64,000 bases of DNA from Allomyces macrogynus ATCC 38327 (taxonomy: Eukaryota > Blastocladiomycota > Blastocladiomycetes > Blastocladiales > Blastocladiaceae): assembly GCA_000151295.1 (NCBI GenBank), contig GG745344.1, positions 479,647-543,646 on the forward strand, given 5' to 3'. The notes below the pieces were generated by a model. The model did not search any database and was not told the DNA's origin. It worked only from the letters and a program-made list of their open reading frames with translations. Positions 33,958 to 47,400 of the stretch are shown piece after piece. The translations under genes were made by a program, and so were the position numbers. The first letter of the stretch is position 1. Each line of letters starts with the position of its first letter.

Positions 33958-35378
33958 TCAGCGCAATTCTACTTTATTCTGGAGCACCAGGTCGCGCACG
34001 CCCAAGTACCGCACAAGGTACATTTCCCCACGCAGCATCGTAATGGGCTCGTCGTCGTCGGGCAACTGCACGTCGCCAATGTCCGTGGCCACGCGAATAA
34101 AGACCGACGCGTCGAGCGGTGGCTTTCGCACTATACACGAGCACAAGGTCAGTCCGCGGTCAGTCACGCGTGCACACGCGCGAGCTCACCCACCCATGTC
34201 GACCGAATCCGACTCCTCGTCCACAGCCTGGCAGCTCGGGGGCAAGTGCTTGGCGACGGTTTCTTGCAGATGCGTGCGCAGCAGCGTCGCGTACCGCGTC
34301 AGGTACTCCCACTCGGGCGGGGTCAGCCGTTGCCGGGTCGTTGCGACCTGTGCCTCGGACGTGAGGAAGAAGGCATAGCGCTCGATCTGACCGGGTGGAA
34401 AAGGGGCAACTTGGCGTCAGCAATCCGGAAATACCACCAATTCCATCGCTGGAGCCACGGACCTTGTAGATTCGCGTCTTCAAGTAACTTCGAATCACAA
34501 ACTTGACGCGCTCCAACTCAATCGACTTGATCACCTCCACGAGATTCGCGTCGGGTGTCGTCGGCTGCTCGTTGAGCAACTCATCTTCCTGATCGCCAAC
34601 ATCCACCACCGAGGGGCCAAGCGCGCGCGTTAGCCGACTGATCCGCTTTGCCAAAGCGACCATGGAAACGCACCTGGTGCTCGAGCAATTCCATGACATT
34701 ATCAAAGCACGGCTGCGCAACGGGCAAGATCTCGGGCGCAAACCGCTCATTGATCCACGCCTGCGTGAGCCGTGCCAGGTCCGACCGGTCGTCGTCGTCG
34801 TCCATGTCATCCATCATCAAATCTGGCCCACCACCGCCACCGCCACCCCCGCCTCCAAAGAAATCATCATCCCCACCACCCCCTCCACCGCCTCCACCCC
34901 CTCCACCACCTTCTCCACCGCGTCCCGGCGTGGATCCCGGTGACCCGAACACGCCGTCATCATCGTCATCCGGCAAAAAGAAATTGCGTCCTCGTGGTGG
35001 AGGTGGGCGAGCATGGTCGGGCGTGGCCGGTGGCGGAGTCGCTGGCGGTGGGGTCACGGCCGCGTTCAGCACGCGTCGTGGTGGTGGAGTTGCTGGGTCC
35101 ATGAGGAAGATCGGCTGGTTCTCGTTGTCCGGGTCGCTGCGCGCGGGACGGCGCGTCGGGCGTTGAGAGGACAGGGCGAGATCGGCGTGCGGGGACCGTG
35201 GACGGCGACGGGCGGCGCTGGCGGGATTCGTGGGAGCGTTGGTGGAGCTGGAAGCTGGGCGTTCAGCGTCGCCGGGAGCCGCGGTGCCGTAGCCGTCGGC
35301 GTCGTGCTCCATGCCGCGCCGCCGTGGTGCGGCTAGCGTCGTGATGTTGCGTGTCGGGACGACGACAAGGATGGTCAA
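33958..35378 (-). CDS. SLD5: GINS complex subunit SLD5
   Basis: SLD5 is one of four GINS subunits of the CMG replicative helicase. The core begins with LARLTQAWINERFAPEILPV and VMELLEHQ (about 34680-34770), continues VIKSIELERVKFVIRSYLKT (about 34500-34550) and RIYKV, then ERYAFFLTSEAQVATTRQRL and EWEYLTRYATLL, and finishes with the small domain SVFIRVATDIGDV, YLVRYLGVRDLVLQ, stop at 33958. Three introns. Upstream of the core lies an unusual 190-residue extension: basic/Ser-rich, then PPPRR and TPPPATP, a poly-Gly tract and an Asp-rich run (about 34790-34960). The start is uncertain: 35378 is the longest, with further Met codons at about 35312 and 35102. Human SLD5 has only about 25 residues before this core. 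Confidence 0.88.
34790..34935. repeat. Poly-Gly/poly-Asp coding repeat in SLD5
   Basis: On the plus strand this is a CCA/CCN-rich array (CCACCGCCACCGCC type words) broken by AAATCATCATC; in the SLD5 frame it encodes two poly-Gly tracts around DDDFF and a run of Asp. It looks like triplet expansion. Confidence 0.8.
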
Positions 35379-35694
35379 GCTCGACGGCGGTTTCCTGTCG
35401 CCGGTCTGATCGCTCGTCGTTCAGTCGTGCACGTGCAGGGCACAGCTGAGGGCGGTCAGGACGCGTGACCTGCCAAGCTCAGGGAACTCCCGGGACTCTG
35501 CAGTGAGGAGCGCTCTGCACCTGCCCTGCCAACTGCCTACGTCCACTCCGGCCCACACGACCGTGACGCGAATGATGCCGGCCAGCTCAAGAAAATCAAG
35601 GAGAGGAGGAGAAAGCACGACCGCGACACGAATACCATGCAGCAAAAGAAATGGTCAATACTGGATTGGTGTATTCTACTTCGACATTCCTGCC
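35379..35694. other. Spacer upstream of SLD5
   Basis: 316 nt between two minus-strand genes; nothing recognised. Confidence 0.4.
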
Positions 35695-36332
35695 TTACTT
35701 CCTCGTCACGGTCCCGACAACCGGGTACTTGTTGGTGAAAAACTTGACCCAGTCGTCGAGCACCTTGATCTTGTCCTCGGGCAGATCCTCCCACTCGGGC
35801 ACGCACATGTCCTCGTCGAGCGAGCTGTTGGCCAATGCGCGCGACGCGTCCTTGCCTGCAAAAATCCCGTACCCGACACCCTTTGGGTAGGTCTCGCGGT
35901 TCGACGTCAGGTCATACACGACGCCCTTGATCGCCAGGTAGACGGGCTTGGTCGGGTCGGAATTGTCGTATTGTGCCAGTTCTTCGGGCGTGAAGACGCG
36001 CGTGCCAGGGGCAGACGACGGGGATGCTGGCTTGTTGTCGGCCGGCGACGACTTGGCGCCCTTGCGCTCGCTAAACATGCGTGGACAGAATAGGGATGAG
36101 CGCGGGTTGACGTGTCGGGTGGGGCGTTGGCGTCGGCTTACTTCGACGGACACCTCTTCACAGCGCGCTTCTTGCCATCAGTGGTCGGCTCGTCGGCGTC
36201 GGAATCAGCATCGGCAGTAGCGGCCGCGCTGCGTTGCCTCAGGAACAGGATGCCGGCGGCCGCAATGGCCATGGTCCCTGCGAGAACGGGAATGCTCGGG
36301 ACATCATTGAGGAGCGGAATCACGATGCCCAT
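35695..36332 (-). CDS. MAPR heme-binding protein (PGRMC/Dap1 type)
   Basis: Proteins of this family bind heme through a cytochrome-b5-like fold and support sterol-synthesis P450s such as CYP51. Exon 1 (start 36332) gives MGIVIPLLNDVPSIP and a single membrane helix (VLAGTMAIAAAGILFL), then an acidic and a Lys-rich linker. A GTAAG intron near 36070-36140 joins to a linker and the MAPR domain: TRVFTPEELAQYDNSDPTK, VYLAIKGVVYDLT, YPKGVGYGIFAGKDASRALA, then VPEWEDLPEDKIKVLDDWVK and FFTNKYPVVGTV, stop at 35695. The YGIFAGKDASRALA block, with the heme-contact Tyr before it, is diagnostic. Topology is a short N-terminal anchor in the ER with the domain cytosolic, as in Dap1/PGRMC1. Confidence 0.92.
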
Positions 36333-37052
36333 GGTGGTGGAGAGATGCTGGTAGTGTTGGTGCTGGTGCTTGCTTACAGCGCGCAAATGCAATAGCGCCG
36401 ACGGGTGAGAAGAGAGAGAGTAGGGGAGAGAACGTGTGCTGGCTCGCTGTCGCCGACAGGGTTGTCGCAGCAGGTTTTATACCATCGGCGAGCCCAGTGC
36501 TGGCGCGGAGATGGCATGGTCGGCGCCAACGCCGACGGGCAGGGCGCAACCAACAGCGCCCAACAGGGCTCATCGAAGATCAGAATGAGCTGAGGGCGAG
36601 GGCCCTGACTAACACTTTTCCGCCGGGCTTGACGACTTGGGTCATCGCTGGTCTTTGGAAGAACGAAGGGGTTCAGGGTAGGGTTGATTGCGCAACAGCG
36701 TCGCGAGAGATCTGTGGACGCGGGTCAGAAGCAGAACGCCAACCAAGAAAAAAGATACATTTCTATCCGGATCACTGGACTGTTGTCATTCAAATAGTAC
36801 GAGCACGAGGGCGGCTGCACGCTCGCGCTGGCGGGCAGCGTAGCGAGAATCGAGCGGCGGGCAACGTGATGCAGCAGAGGACGACAAATGATGGAAACCT
36901 TTGGACACGAACAAAAGAGAGAAAAAAAAGGGAGGACACGACGAAAAAGAGAAGACAGCAGTTCAAAACATCAACGAAGGGGGAGGGGGGGTCGAGAGAG
37001 CGTGCTGGGGCGGGAAAGGACAGTGGCAGAACGCGAGGCTGTAGGCAACGGC
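36333..37052. other. Spacer upstream of the MAPR gene
   Basis: 720 nt between minus-strand genes. Purine-rich near 36890-37020 (GAAAAAAAAGGG, GGGGGAGGGG). Frames here are Arg/Ser-rich and not convincing. Confidence 0.4.
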
Positions 37053-38558
37053 CTAATCCGACGGCCGCCACAACCTCCCGCGGCCGCGCGTACTGCTCCC
37101 GTTCGACCGTGTCCTGCGCACCTCGTGGCCATGCCCAAGTCCACGCCGCTGATTCGGATTCAGATTCGGGTTCGCGCCCATATTCAATGCTGCCATATTC
37201 GACTCGAGCGCCCCCACCGCACTGCCACTCGGCAGCATGATCGATGCTGCCGGTGCCGCCAAGACGTACGGCCGTCCTGGCACCACGGCCGCGTGCACGG
37301 GCAACATGGTCGCCGACCCAACGAGCGGACTCTGTACGGGCGATGCGATGGGCGGTGGCGGGAACGCCGCGGGCGACTGCAGCATCAGGTACGGCGGTGG
37401 ATTCCGGAGCGGGACCAGCGGGAACGGCGGCGGTGGCGGTCGCGGCAGCGCGTCCTTGAGCGCGTAAATGTCCTTGAGCGGCGGCGGGGGCGGAATCACG
37501 TAGTGCGGCACGCCGGGCAAATTGACGACTGCCAGGGGCAGTTGCGGGACGGCGGGGGCGGCCGCGGCGAGAAGCTCGTTCGATGGCGAGGGCGCTGCTG
37601 ACGAGGCGAGTGACGTGCGCCCGGATGCCGGGTAAGACGGGATTTGCAGCGTCATCGGTACCTGCACCTGCACGGGCACCTGAACCTGGACAGGCACCGA
37701 CACTTGCACTGGCACGGTCGCCGTCGCAGGCACGACTTGCGGCTGGAGCAAGGGTGCGAGCCGTGCTGCCGCCGGTGCGGGAGACGGTGCCGATGCGCGC
37801 AACGACGGCGTGCGCCGCAGTCCACCATTCCCAACATTAGGGCTATTACTTCGGCGCGTATTCGCCGGTGCTGCATCGTCGTCACCGGCCACTTTGGCCG
37901 CTGCCGGGTGCGGCGACCCGTACCGCCTGGGCGAGTCGTGCGGTTTGCTCCCTGCCTCGGCTATCGACCCGGACCCGGATGACGACGCATCCGTGTCGGG
38001 CGCAGCGGCGTCATTCGACGATGACGACCCGAAAATACGTTCGCGCGCGCGCTGGTACTGCTCCTCCTTTTGCCGCGCAAGAGACTCGAGGTCCTGCAGC
38101 GCCGGCTGCTGCGTCGACGCCGACCGCTGGTTTCGTCGGTCAGGCGCGGCGCGCTTGAGAATACGCAGCGGGCCGGCAATCGCGGGCGTCACGTTGGCGG
38201 GCTCGGTCGGGGTCACGACCGAGTCCTCGTTGCTGGATATGGGAAGCAGTTGCGCGCGCACGGCATTGAGGGGGTCAGTTGCGCGGTGGAAGAAAAAGCG
38301 GCGTCGAGCGCGCAACGCATCGATAAATCGCGGGGAGGGACACGTACGCGCTCTCCCACAAGCGAGCAGACTCGTCAGCGACCTGCGACGGCGAGGGAAG
38401 CACGGTCAGATTGGCGGTTCGACGACGCAAGCAGGGACACCCGCTGGCCGCGTCAGCAAGCGCACCTTGCGAGGAGGACCGAGCGCGGCAAACATGTCTT
38501 CGATCACCGGTGCCTTGGCGGACGGTTGCTGCTGCGCCGAGGTCATGGTCGCCTCCAT
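37053..38558 (-). CDS. SUZ-domain protein (SZRD1-like) with long Pro-rich tail
   Basis: A SUZ RNA-binding motif is clear: PLRILKRAAPDR, then DLESLARQKEEQYQRARERI and FG (about 38030-38170), matching SZRD1 (RILKRPTS ... LAQREAEYAEARKRILG). The start at 38558 gives MEATMTSAQQQPSAKAPVIE and DMFAALGPPRK; an exon near 38345-38400 adds ADESARLWES; exact joins are uncertain. After the SUZ motif the protein is disordered: Ser-rich, a VPVQVQ-repeat stretch (about 37655-37720), Pro-rich blocks (PPPPPLKDIYALKDALPRPP, in part), and a C-terminal basic region RTRSNGSSTRGRGRLWR. It probably binds RNA; a role in mRNA regulation is inferred from the family. Confidence 0.75.
37655..37722 (-). repeat. VPVQVQ-type coding repeat
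   Basis: Several imperfect copies of a GTNCAGGTNCCN codon unit encode alternating Val/Pro/Gln in the SUZ-domain protein. Confidence 0.8.
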
Positions 38559-39314
38559 GCGTGGCCGAACGTAATCGGGGCAGAAAGCGGGGATGAGGCC
38601 GGCGGCGGAGCGGCGGAGCGGCCGACCGACCAGGTAGAACCAAGGAGAGGACCCGTGCGCCGGTTGCACAAACGAGAGCGCGCTGCAACAGGACAAGAGC
38701 AACGTTGAGCGTCGCCTCTTACTGTAGTCGCGGGGCGGGGCGGCTGCTAGCCGGCTGGCTGGTCGTTGGACTGGTGGTGCGCCGAGTCGTGCGCTAAACT
38801 TGCACGGTGTTGATCCTTGTTTGGTCGCAGCTGGTCGAATTTGGGCGCGGCAGCGTGCTCGAGCGTTTGCGTGCAGTTGCTGGCAGTTGGCGCAAGCGTT
38901 GGTCGAGTACGAGAGGAACAGCGGGGCGCGGCGGGCGGAGCGACCAGTCGTGCAGGAGAGAAAGGCCAGACAGACAGGCCAACGGCCGCGAAAGGTTGCC
39001 AAAATGAAAGATAGACATCATTCGAAATCTTTCTTCCGCAACACCAAAACGTGCGAATGACCGGCAACAGCTGTATTGAAGTTGCAGGACAATCAATCAT
39101 TCTGTGGCGAAATTGACGGGGATGCCGTTGGCGTCCTTGTTCTCGAAGGCGGACTCGAATGCAACGCCGCAGCGGCCAGCAGCGGCAGCGAGCAGGCGTG
39201 CGGGGGCGTGGAGGGCATGCGATTGTTCCTGACAACTGCCGTTGCGGCGGCGTACAAATGTCAAGTCGGCCAGAAATCTAGCCTTCTCGGCGAGCGTGAT
39301 AAGACAGGCTGCAT
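38559..39314. other. Spacer upstream of the SUZ-domain gene
   Basis: 756 nt between minus-strand genes; overlapping Arg-rich frames only. It should hold the SUZ-gene promoter and the TRM61 3' end. Confidence 0.4.
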
Positions 39315-40491
<1,177 letters not shown>

Positions 40492-40724
40492 GCTTGTGGT
40501 TGTTTTTGGGTTAGTCGTCGTCGCCTTCGCGCGTGGTCGTGCAAGTGGCTGGTCGCGATCACGACGGCAGCGCGACAAGGTGCGCGCTGCTCACGCCAAG
40601 TCACCTTGTTCGTTGTCATACGCTTCCAGCGCGTCGCGGGCAAGTCCCCGGCACTGAAATGATCATGTCGAGTCCAACGGCGCTGAGCGCTCCTCGATTC
40701 CTCGATTGACCCACGACCAGCTGC

Positions 40725-42441
40725 ATGATGAGTGACCGCAAACGACCCAACCTCGACGATGGCGTCGATGCCTACAAGCGACCCAAGCTGTCCGTCGAGT
40801 CTGTCCACCAACCATCCCGGTCGAGCCAGTTATTGACCAACGTTGGCAGCAATAACAGTGGCAGCGACGAATCGTCCGGACCCGCCGGTTCCTCACGGCC
40901 CGACACACCCAACGATGACTGGAAAAACGCGCCGCGGCTCGGCCGGGACGCGGCCTCCACGCAGTCGCCAGCGCTACCGCGCGGTCCCGGCGGTGCCGTC
41001 GACTTCAACGCCCTCAAGAACCTGGTCGAGATGCGCAGGAAGACGCTGCTCGCGGCCAAGGCACGTACTTGTTCAGACCTTGCTTGTCCACCCGATCACT
41101 CCACTCACTGTGCAGCGCATCAAACAGGAAGCGGCGCAACCGCCCGCTGCGCCCGCGGCGCTCGACATGACCCCACCCGAAGACATTCGCAACAACCTCT
41201 ACTACGACCCGTCGCTCGGCGTGCCCGGCAAACGGCGTCGCGCGCGCGCGACGCTCAATTTCGTCCCTGCGGGCAAGTACGCCGCGCAGGCCGAGAAGAT
41301 GCGCATGACCGCGCGAATTGCCGAGGCCAAGGCGCGCGTGCAGCAGGCGATGAAGCGCGCGGGTGTGGGCACCGGGCTCGACCTGCTCTCGGCACCCGAC
41401 GACGACGCCGTGCGCCGTCCGGCGCCGCCGCTCGTCGAGTGGTGGGACGTGCCGCTGACCGTCGGGTACCGGACATACGAGGACATGCTGGGCGATGCTG
41501 ACCACGACGACTTGCGCGAGTTTACATTTGCGGATCCCGTGCCAATGGCCGTCGTCTCGGATGCGGGCGCGGCCGGGTCGAACACTGCCAAGGAACTCGT
41601 CCCGCCGATCACGCAGTACGTGCACCATCCGGTCCCGCTACCGCCGCCGTTCGCGGCGCCCGCGGTGCCAAGGCAAGTGATGCTGACCAAGAAGGAGCAG
41701 AAGAAGTTGCGCCGGCAGCGGCGTGAGGAGGAGCAACGCGAGAAGGTGGATAAGATTCGGCTCGGTCTGTTGCCGCCGGACCCGCCGAAAGTGCGGCTCG
41801 CCAACATGATGCGCGTCCTGCAAAACGAGTCGGTCCAGGACCCGACGTTGCTCGCGGCCAAGGTCAAGGCCGAGGTCGAGGCGCGCAAACGGCTGCACGA
41901 GGAGACCAACCAGGCGCGTGCGTTGACGCCCGAGCAGAAGCGCGAGAAGAAGGCGCGCAAGATGCAGCGCGACGAGGCCAAGGGATTGCACGTGGCCATT
42001 TTCAAGTGCCGCGACTTGGCGCACCCGAAGGCCAGGTTCAAGGTCGTGACCAACGCGCAGCAGCTAGGGCTCACGGGGTGTGCCGCGCTGCATCGCAACG
42101 AGCTGCATGTGGTCGTGGTTGAGGGCGGGCCGCGCGCCGTGCGGCACTTCAAGAAGCTCATGCTGCGGCGAATCAAGTGGGCTAGTTTGGACGCGGAGAA
42201 CGGCGAGGACGCTGCCATGGGCGATAACGACGAGGACGACGACGAGGACGAGACATATGTCGACCCGAACAAGCAGCACTGCTGGCTGATTTGGGAGGGC
42301 ACGGTCCCGCAGCGCAATTTCCAAGAGTTTCGGTGCAAGGGGTGCCCCGTCGAAAAGATGGCCATCGACATGTTTGCCAATGCGGGCGTGCAGGAGTACT
42401 GGGACCTGGCCAAGGCCTGGATGCCACCACGGATCAACTGA
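40725..42441 (+). CDS. PRP3: U4/U6 snRNP splicing factor PRP3
   Basis: PRP3 holds U4/U6 in the tri-snRNP. The start at 40725 ([20 protein letters not shown]) leads a Ser-rich disordered region and [20 protein letters not shown]. One 55-nt intron (about 41065-41115, GTACTTG to GTGCAG) joins in frame to [11 protein letters not shown]. The PRP3 domain runs from [18 protein letters not shown] through [17 protein letters not shown] to [47 protein letters not shown] and [16 protein letters not shown]. The C-terminal DUF1115 part has [46 protein letters not shown], an acidic loop, and [20 protein letters not shown], ending [15 protein letters not shown]. Full length for the family. Confidence 0.96.
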
Positions 42442-42772
42442 ACCTGTCCTGCTTGTCGCGGCCCGCGCGGTCTTGTCGCCCTTTCTTTTTTTTATATTTG
42501 ACGGTTTGGGGCGTCGGGGGACACGCTTTGATCGCTGGCGATGTGGAATGGAATTTTTGATTCTGGATTTTAGCCTTTCATATGCAAAATACCGGCCATT
42601 TTTCTTGACGATAACGCGTCCTGCACAGCTCCGGCTGGAAGCGATCAGGCCCGCATGGCCCTTGCAGACTATCCTGCACAAACCGCTTGCATTGCTCCCA
42701 ACCATTCGTGCTCTCTCTCTGCACACGCTGCATCACCATCAATTTGGACCTCACTCAGCACCCGCAACGACC
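42442..42772. other. Spacer between PRP3 and ADE1
   Basis: 331 nt, T-rich just after the PRP3 stop (possible 3' end signal near 42481-42500) and C/A-rich before the ADE1 start. No gene seen. Confidence 0.5.
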
Positions 42773-44000
42773 ATGGCCGCCGTGATCACGAGCAACTGCC
42801 CTGACCTCAAGCTACTGGCGCGCGGCAAGGTTCGCGAGCTCTACGACATCGACGAGCACTCGCTGCTGTTCGTCGCGTCCGACCGGCTCTCGGCGTTTGA
42901 CGTGATTATGAAGAATGTAAATATCACGCGTCCATTTCTGCGATGCGCGTGCGGTGGTGGAACGACCCGTCGTCGTCGAAAACTGATCGCGTCTGTCGCT
43001 TGCTGCAGGGCATTCCCGGCAAGGGCAAGGTGCTCACGGGTATTTCGGTGCATTGGTTCCGCAACGTGCTCGGCGACGTGTGCCCGAACCACTTGATCAC
43101 GGCCAACATGGACGAGATGCCCGCCAAGGTGCGCCAGTACAAGGACCAGCTCGATGGCCGGTGCCTGCTTGTCAAGAAGCTCAAGGTGCTCCCGATCGAG
43201 GCCATTGTGCGCGGGTACATTACGGGTACGCTCTGCACGCGGAATTGCGCTTTCTCGTGACGTGCGCGCGAGTCTGACCACGACGAGAGCGTAGGTTCCG
43301 GCTGGAAGGAGTACAAGGCCAAGGGCACGATTTGCGATATTCCACTGCCCAAGGGGCTCGTCGAGTCGCAGAAGCTGCCGGCGCCGCTGTTTACGCCGAG
43401 TACCAAGGCCGAGCTTGGCGACCATGGTACGTTTCCGCGTTATTGGTTTGAAAGGGTTTCGTGACCGTGACTACGAGCATCTCACCACGCGCGTGCTCGC
43501 TCCGACCGACATGATCCAGACGAGAACATCCACCCCTCCAAGGTGGCTGAAATCATTGGCGCCAACCTCGCCAAGCAGGTCGAGGAGGTGGCCATCAAGC
43601 TGTACACCAAGGTGCGCTCGCCCACCCCTTCCCCCAATCCGCTACTTTCCGTCCACCTCACCCCTCCCTTTCTACTCACTAGGCCGCCGCGTACGCGCTC
43701 GAGCGCAACATCCTGATTGCTGACACCAAGTTTGAATTCGGCGTCGACGAGAAGGGCACGCTCTACCTGATCGACGAGGTGCTGACGCCCGACTCGTCGC
43801 GGTTCTGGCCCGCCGACAAGTACGCGGCTGGCCGTGGCCAGGACTCGTTCGACAAGCAGTATGTGCGCAACTACCTCGAGTCGCTGCCTGGATTCGACAA
43901 GAAGACGGGCGTCGAGTTGCCGGCCGACGTGGTGCGCGAGACGCAGGCCAAGTACGACATGGCGCTCAAGTTGCTCACGGGCCCGGCACTGCGCAAGTGA
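42773..44000 (+). CDS. ADE1: SAICAR synthetase, stand-alone
   Basis: The enzyme joins CAIR and aspartate in purine synthesis. Start at 42773: [20 protein letters not shown], then [20 protein letters not shown] with the ATP-binding SDRLSAFDV motif. The first intron is about 42918-43009, followed by [39 protein letters not shown]; a GTACGC intron then [20 protein letters not shown] and [13 protein letters not shown]; another then [20 protein letters not shown]; and the last exon, [49 protein letters not shown], ending 44000. All frames join cleanly. It is the monofunctional fungal/bacterial layout, not the animal PAICS fusion. Confidence 0.97.
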
Positions 44001-44419
44001 GCCCAGGGTGGGTGAGGGGGGCCGAGGGCGCGTGCGGTTTTGGCGAGGGGAACGAGTGCGATGCCAAGGCGCGCCGCTGGCGTTTGTATATTGATTCGTA
44101 GCCGACTATATTGCAGTTTATTTGAAGATTTCCATGCTCGCATCGGCTTTCAGTTCCAACGTGCTTGCCTTTGCTCGCCCAACCTTGACAATGGAGCCTC
44201 TTCGCACGGCACGCGTTCAATAGGACACGGCTGCATTTGCTCTCAACCACAGCTTCAACTGGGCGTGGCGATCCCCACGAATCAAACCAAACTGATCCAA
44301 ACCGATCCAACAAAACAGAAATCAAACCACACTTGCGCGACGGTCCTCGGTCGCCACCTTCACCACCCAATTTCCAAGTGCCTCCCTCGCTCACTCCAGC
44401 CGCGCACCCAACAACCTCC
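44001..44419. other. Convergent spacer between ADE1 and PFK
   Basis: 419 nt between two 3' ends; includes short repeats of AACCGATCCAA/AACTGATCCAA near 44287-44312. No gene seen. Confidence 0.45.
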
Positions 44420-47400
44420 TCACCCGTCCGACTTGGTCGGCGACGGCGGATCCGACCCGCGCGGCGGCGGCGGCGCGACCCCCGTGGGCGACGGGATCAT
44501 CGCGTCCGGGTCGATCGTGTACCCCGACAACAGCGGAATCAAACCGCGCCACTCCATCCACCAGGCCGTCTGCGCACGCCGCTTCTTGAGATCCGTGTCG
44601 TCAATCATCAAGTCCTCGACGGGCGTGAACACCGTCGTCGCCCCCTGGATCCCAATCACGCACGCCGACTGCTTGCTCATCGTATAGACGAGCGCGGGCT
44701 TGCCGTCGGCCTCGGCCATGGCCTGTGCTGCCTGGTTCTCAATCCAGTCGACGCACATGGCGGCGAGCCGGGTCGCGCGGACGCGGTCGAGCGGCGACGG
44801 CGCGCCGCCCTGCTGCAAGTGGCCGAGGACGGCAGACCGGGCGTCGAACAGGCCGCGGGCCTCGGCGCGCAGGATTGAGCAGAGCACGTCGGTCGTGTAG
44901 GTCGACGACACGGCCTCGTTGCGCAACAGGATGCGTCCCTCCTTGGTCGCGGCGCCCTCGGCCGAGTACCGGCGAATCAAGTGGTCCACGTCGCGCTGCA
45001 CGCGGTGCAGTCCGACGCCCTCTTCCGGAATATACACGGCCGTCGACCCACCCGCGAGCCCGCCGAGCGTGGCGAGGTACCCGACGTTCCCGCCGTGCAC
45101 TTCCATGACAAACACGCGCTTCCTCGACGCCGACGCCGACTGCTTGATCTTGTCGCACGCGTCGACAATTGCGTTCAGCGCCGTATCCGAACCCAGCGAA
45201 TGTTCCGTGCCCGGCACATTATTCGAAATCGTCGCCGGGATATGCGCCATCGGAATACACAGCGCTGGGTACTCTTTCCGCGCCGTGGCCAGCGCGTGCA
45301 TCGCCGTGAACGCCTCGAATCCACCGACAAACAGGAGCGCCTGGATGCCCGCGCGCTGCAGCTGGTACGCGCACAGCCCGAGTTGCGCGCCCGGCTGCTC
45401 GCGGTTGGTCCCCAGTTCCGACCCTCCGCGCGCAGTCCAATTCTGCACGATCCGGCGCGTCAGCGGCTTCCAGTCGCCGCGCACGAGCCCCTCGACGCCG
45501 TTGTAGATGGCGAGCGGCGTGTGTCCGCGGTTCAGCGCAAGCAGGGCGGCCGCACGCGTCGCCGCGTTCGACCCGCCAGCGGGCGCGCCAATGTGCAGGA
45601 TCCCGATCCGCAGGCCCGTCCCCGACTCCGGGACCGCGGGCGTCGGCACGTCGCGGGGGTTCTGCGTAGGCGACGCGGCGAGCGTGCGCGGAACGCGCGC
45701 GACCCCGAGCCCTTGCCCGCCCGTGACGCTGACGGGCAAATTGTTCATGGCGACAAACGTATCAAACGAGGTCGCAAATTCCGGGTCGCGCAGCTCCATG
45801 GCGCGCGCAAAATCCTTGGCGTCGATGGCCGTCGAGACAGCGTGCGTGAGCGTGACCGCCTGCACGAGCGGTTCCACGGTAATCTTGTTGTTCGAGATCC
45901 CGATCATGGGCGACGGCGTCTCGGGCGTCGCGCGAAGAATCTCGTCCACGGCACGGACACCCTGCACGGTGCCGAGGTACCGGTCGTAGAAGCACGGTGA
46001 CCCGCCGCGCTGCACGTGGCCGAGCGTCGTGACGCGTGCGTCAAACTTGAGCTTGGCGGCGAGCAGGTCGCGCACGTACTCGGACTTGATGGGCTTCAAG
46101 TTCTTGTCGATGGCGCCCTCCGACACAATCACGAGAATCTTCTTTTGGCCGCGGTCCTTGAGTTTTTTCAAGTGCGCGCACATTTCCTCTTCCCAGTTAT
46201 CCACGAGCGGCGGGCGTTCCGGCACAAACAGCCAGTCGGCGGCCGAGGCCAGCGCGGCGGTCAGCGCGAGCCACCCGCAGTGGCGGCCCATGACTTCGAC
46301 GACGAACGCGCGCCCGTGCGAGAGCGCCGTGGCCTCGATCGCGTCGACAGCCTCGCAGATGCGGTGTAGCGCCGAGACACACCCAATGGTCATGTCGGTC
46401 GAAGACATGTCGTTGTCGATCGACCCGACGAGACCGACAATGTTCAGGTGCGCATACGTCGCGCGCTGTACTTGGTCGATCCGGTTCGTGGCCAGCAATT
46501 CGTCAAGAAGCGACCCCCACTCGGCGCGCAGCCGGTCGGCGCCCGTCAGCGACCCGTCGCCGCCAATCACGACCAGCGCGTCGATCCCGTTCTCGACCAG
46601 GTGCTGTGCGGCGGTCAGCCGCCCCGCACGTTCGCGGAACGCCAAGCACCGCGCGGTGCCAATCACGGTCCCGCCGAGCCGCAGCAGACCTTGCACATCG
46701 GCCCACGCGAGCGGGCGCATCACGTTATCCACGAGCCCTTGGTACCCGTCGTAGATCGCCCACGGATCGAGCCCCTTGACGTGCGCCATGCGCACGACCG
46801 CGCGCACCGCCGCGTTCATCCCCTGCGAGTCGCCGCCGGACGTCAAGATCCCGATGCGCCGTTTACGCGTCGCGATCGCCGGCACCGGCAGCGTCAATTC
46901 CGGACCCGTCACATCCTGCTGGATGTGCACGTCCGGCGGGAGCACGGGCGACGCCGTCGCGGCCAGCCGCTGCTGGAGGAGCGACCGGTCGTGCGCGCCG
47001 TAGGGCACGGGCACCGACGGCTGCCAGGGGATCACGAACGACGGCGCGGGCGACCCGGCCGAGGACGGCGTCGACGCCGACTCGAGCACGCGGTGCGCGA
47101 GCGGGTGCGCGCGGTTCGTGAAGACCACGACGTTCCCGAGCGGGTCGGCGACGTACAGGTAGCTTGCGCCGTCTGCGCGGACCGCCGCGTCGGACCGCAA
47201 GTTGTGTGCGGCGACCAGGTGCTCGAGCGGGCGCAGCGACCGCACCGTGAAGCACAGCGAGACGGGCGCCGACTGGAGCCGGTCGGGGGCCGGCACGCGT
47301 GGCACGGGCGCATCCGGGTCGGCGACGCGCAGGTGCAGGACGGCGGGCGTGGCCACTTCGCGGCGCGTGGCCGCGTCGGCGGCGGCGGCGCGCGGCGGGG

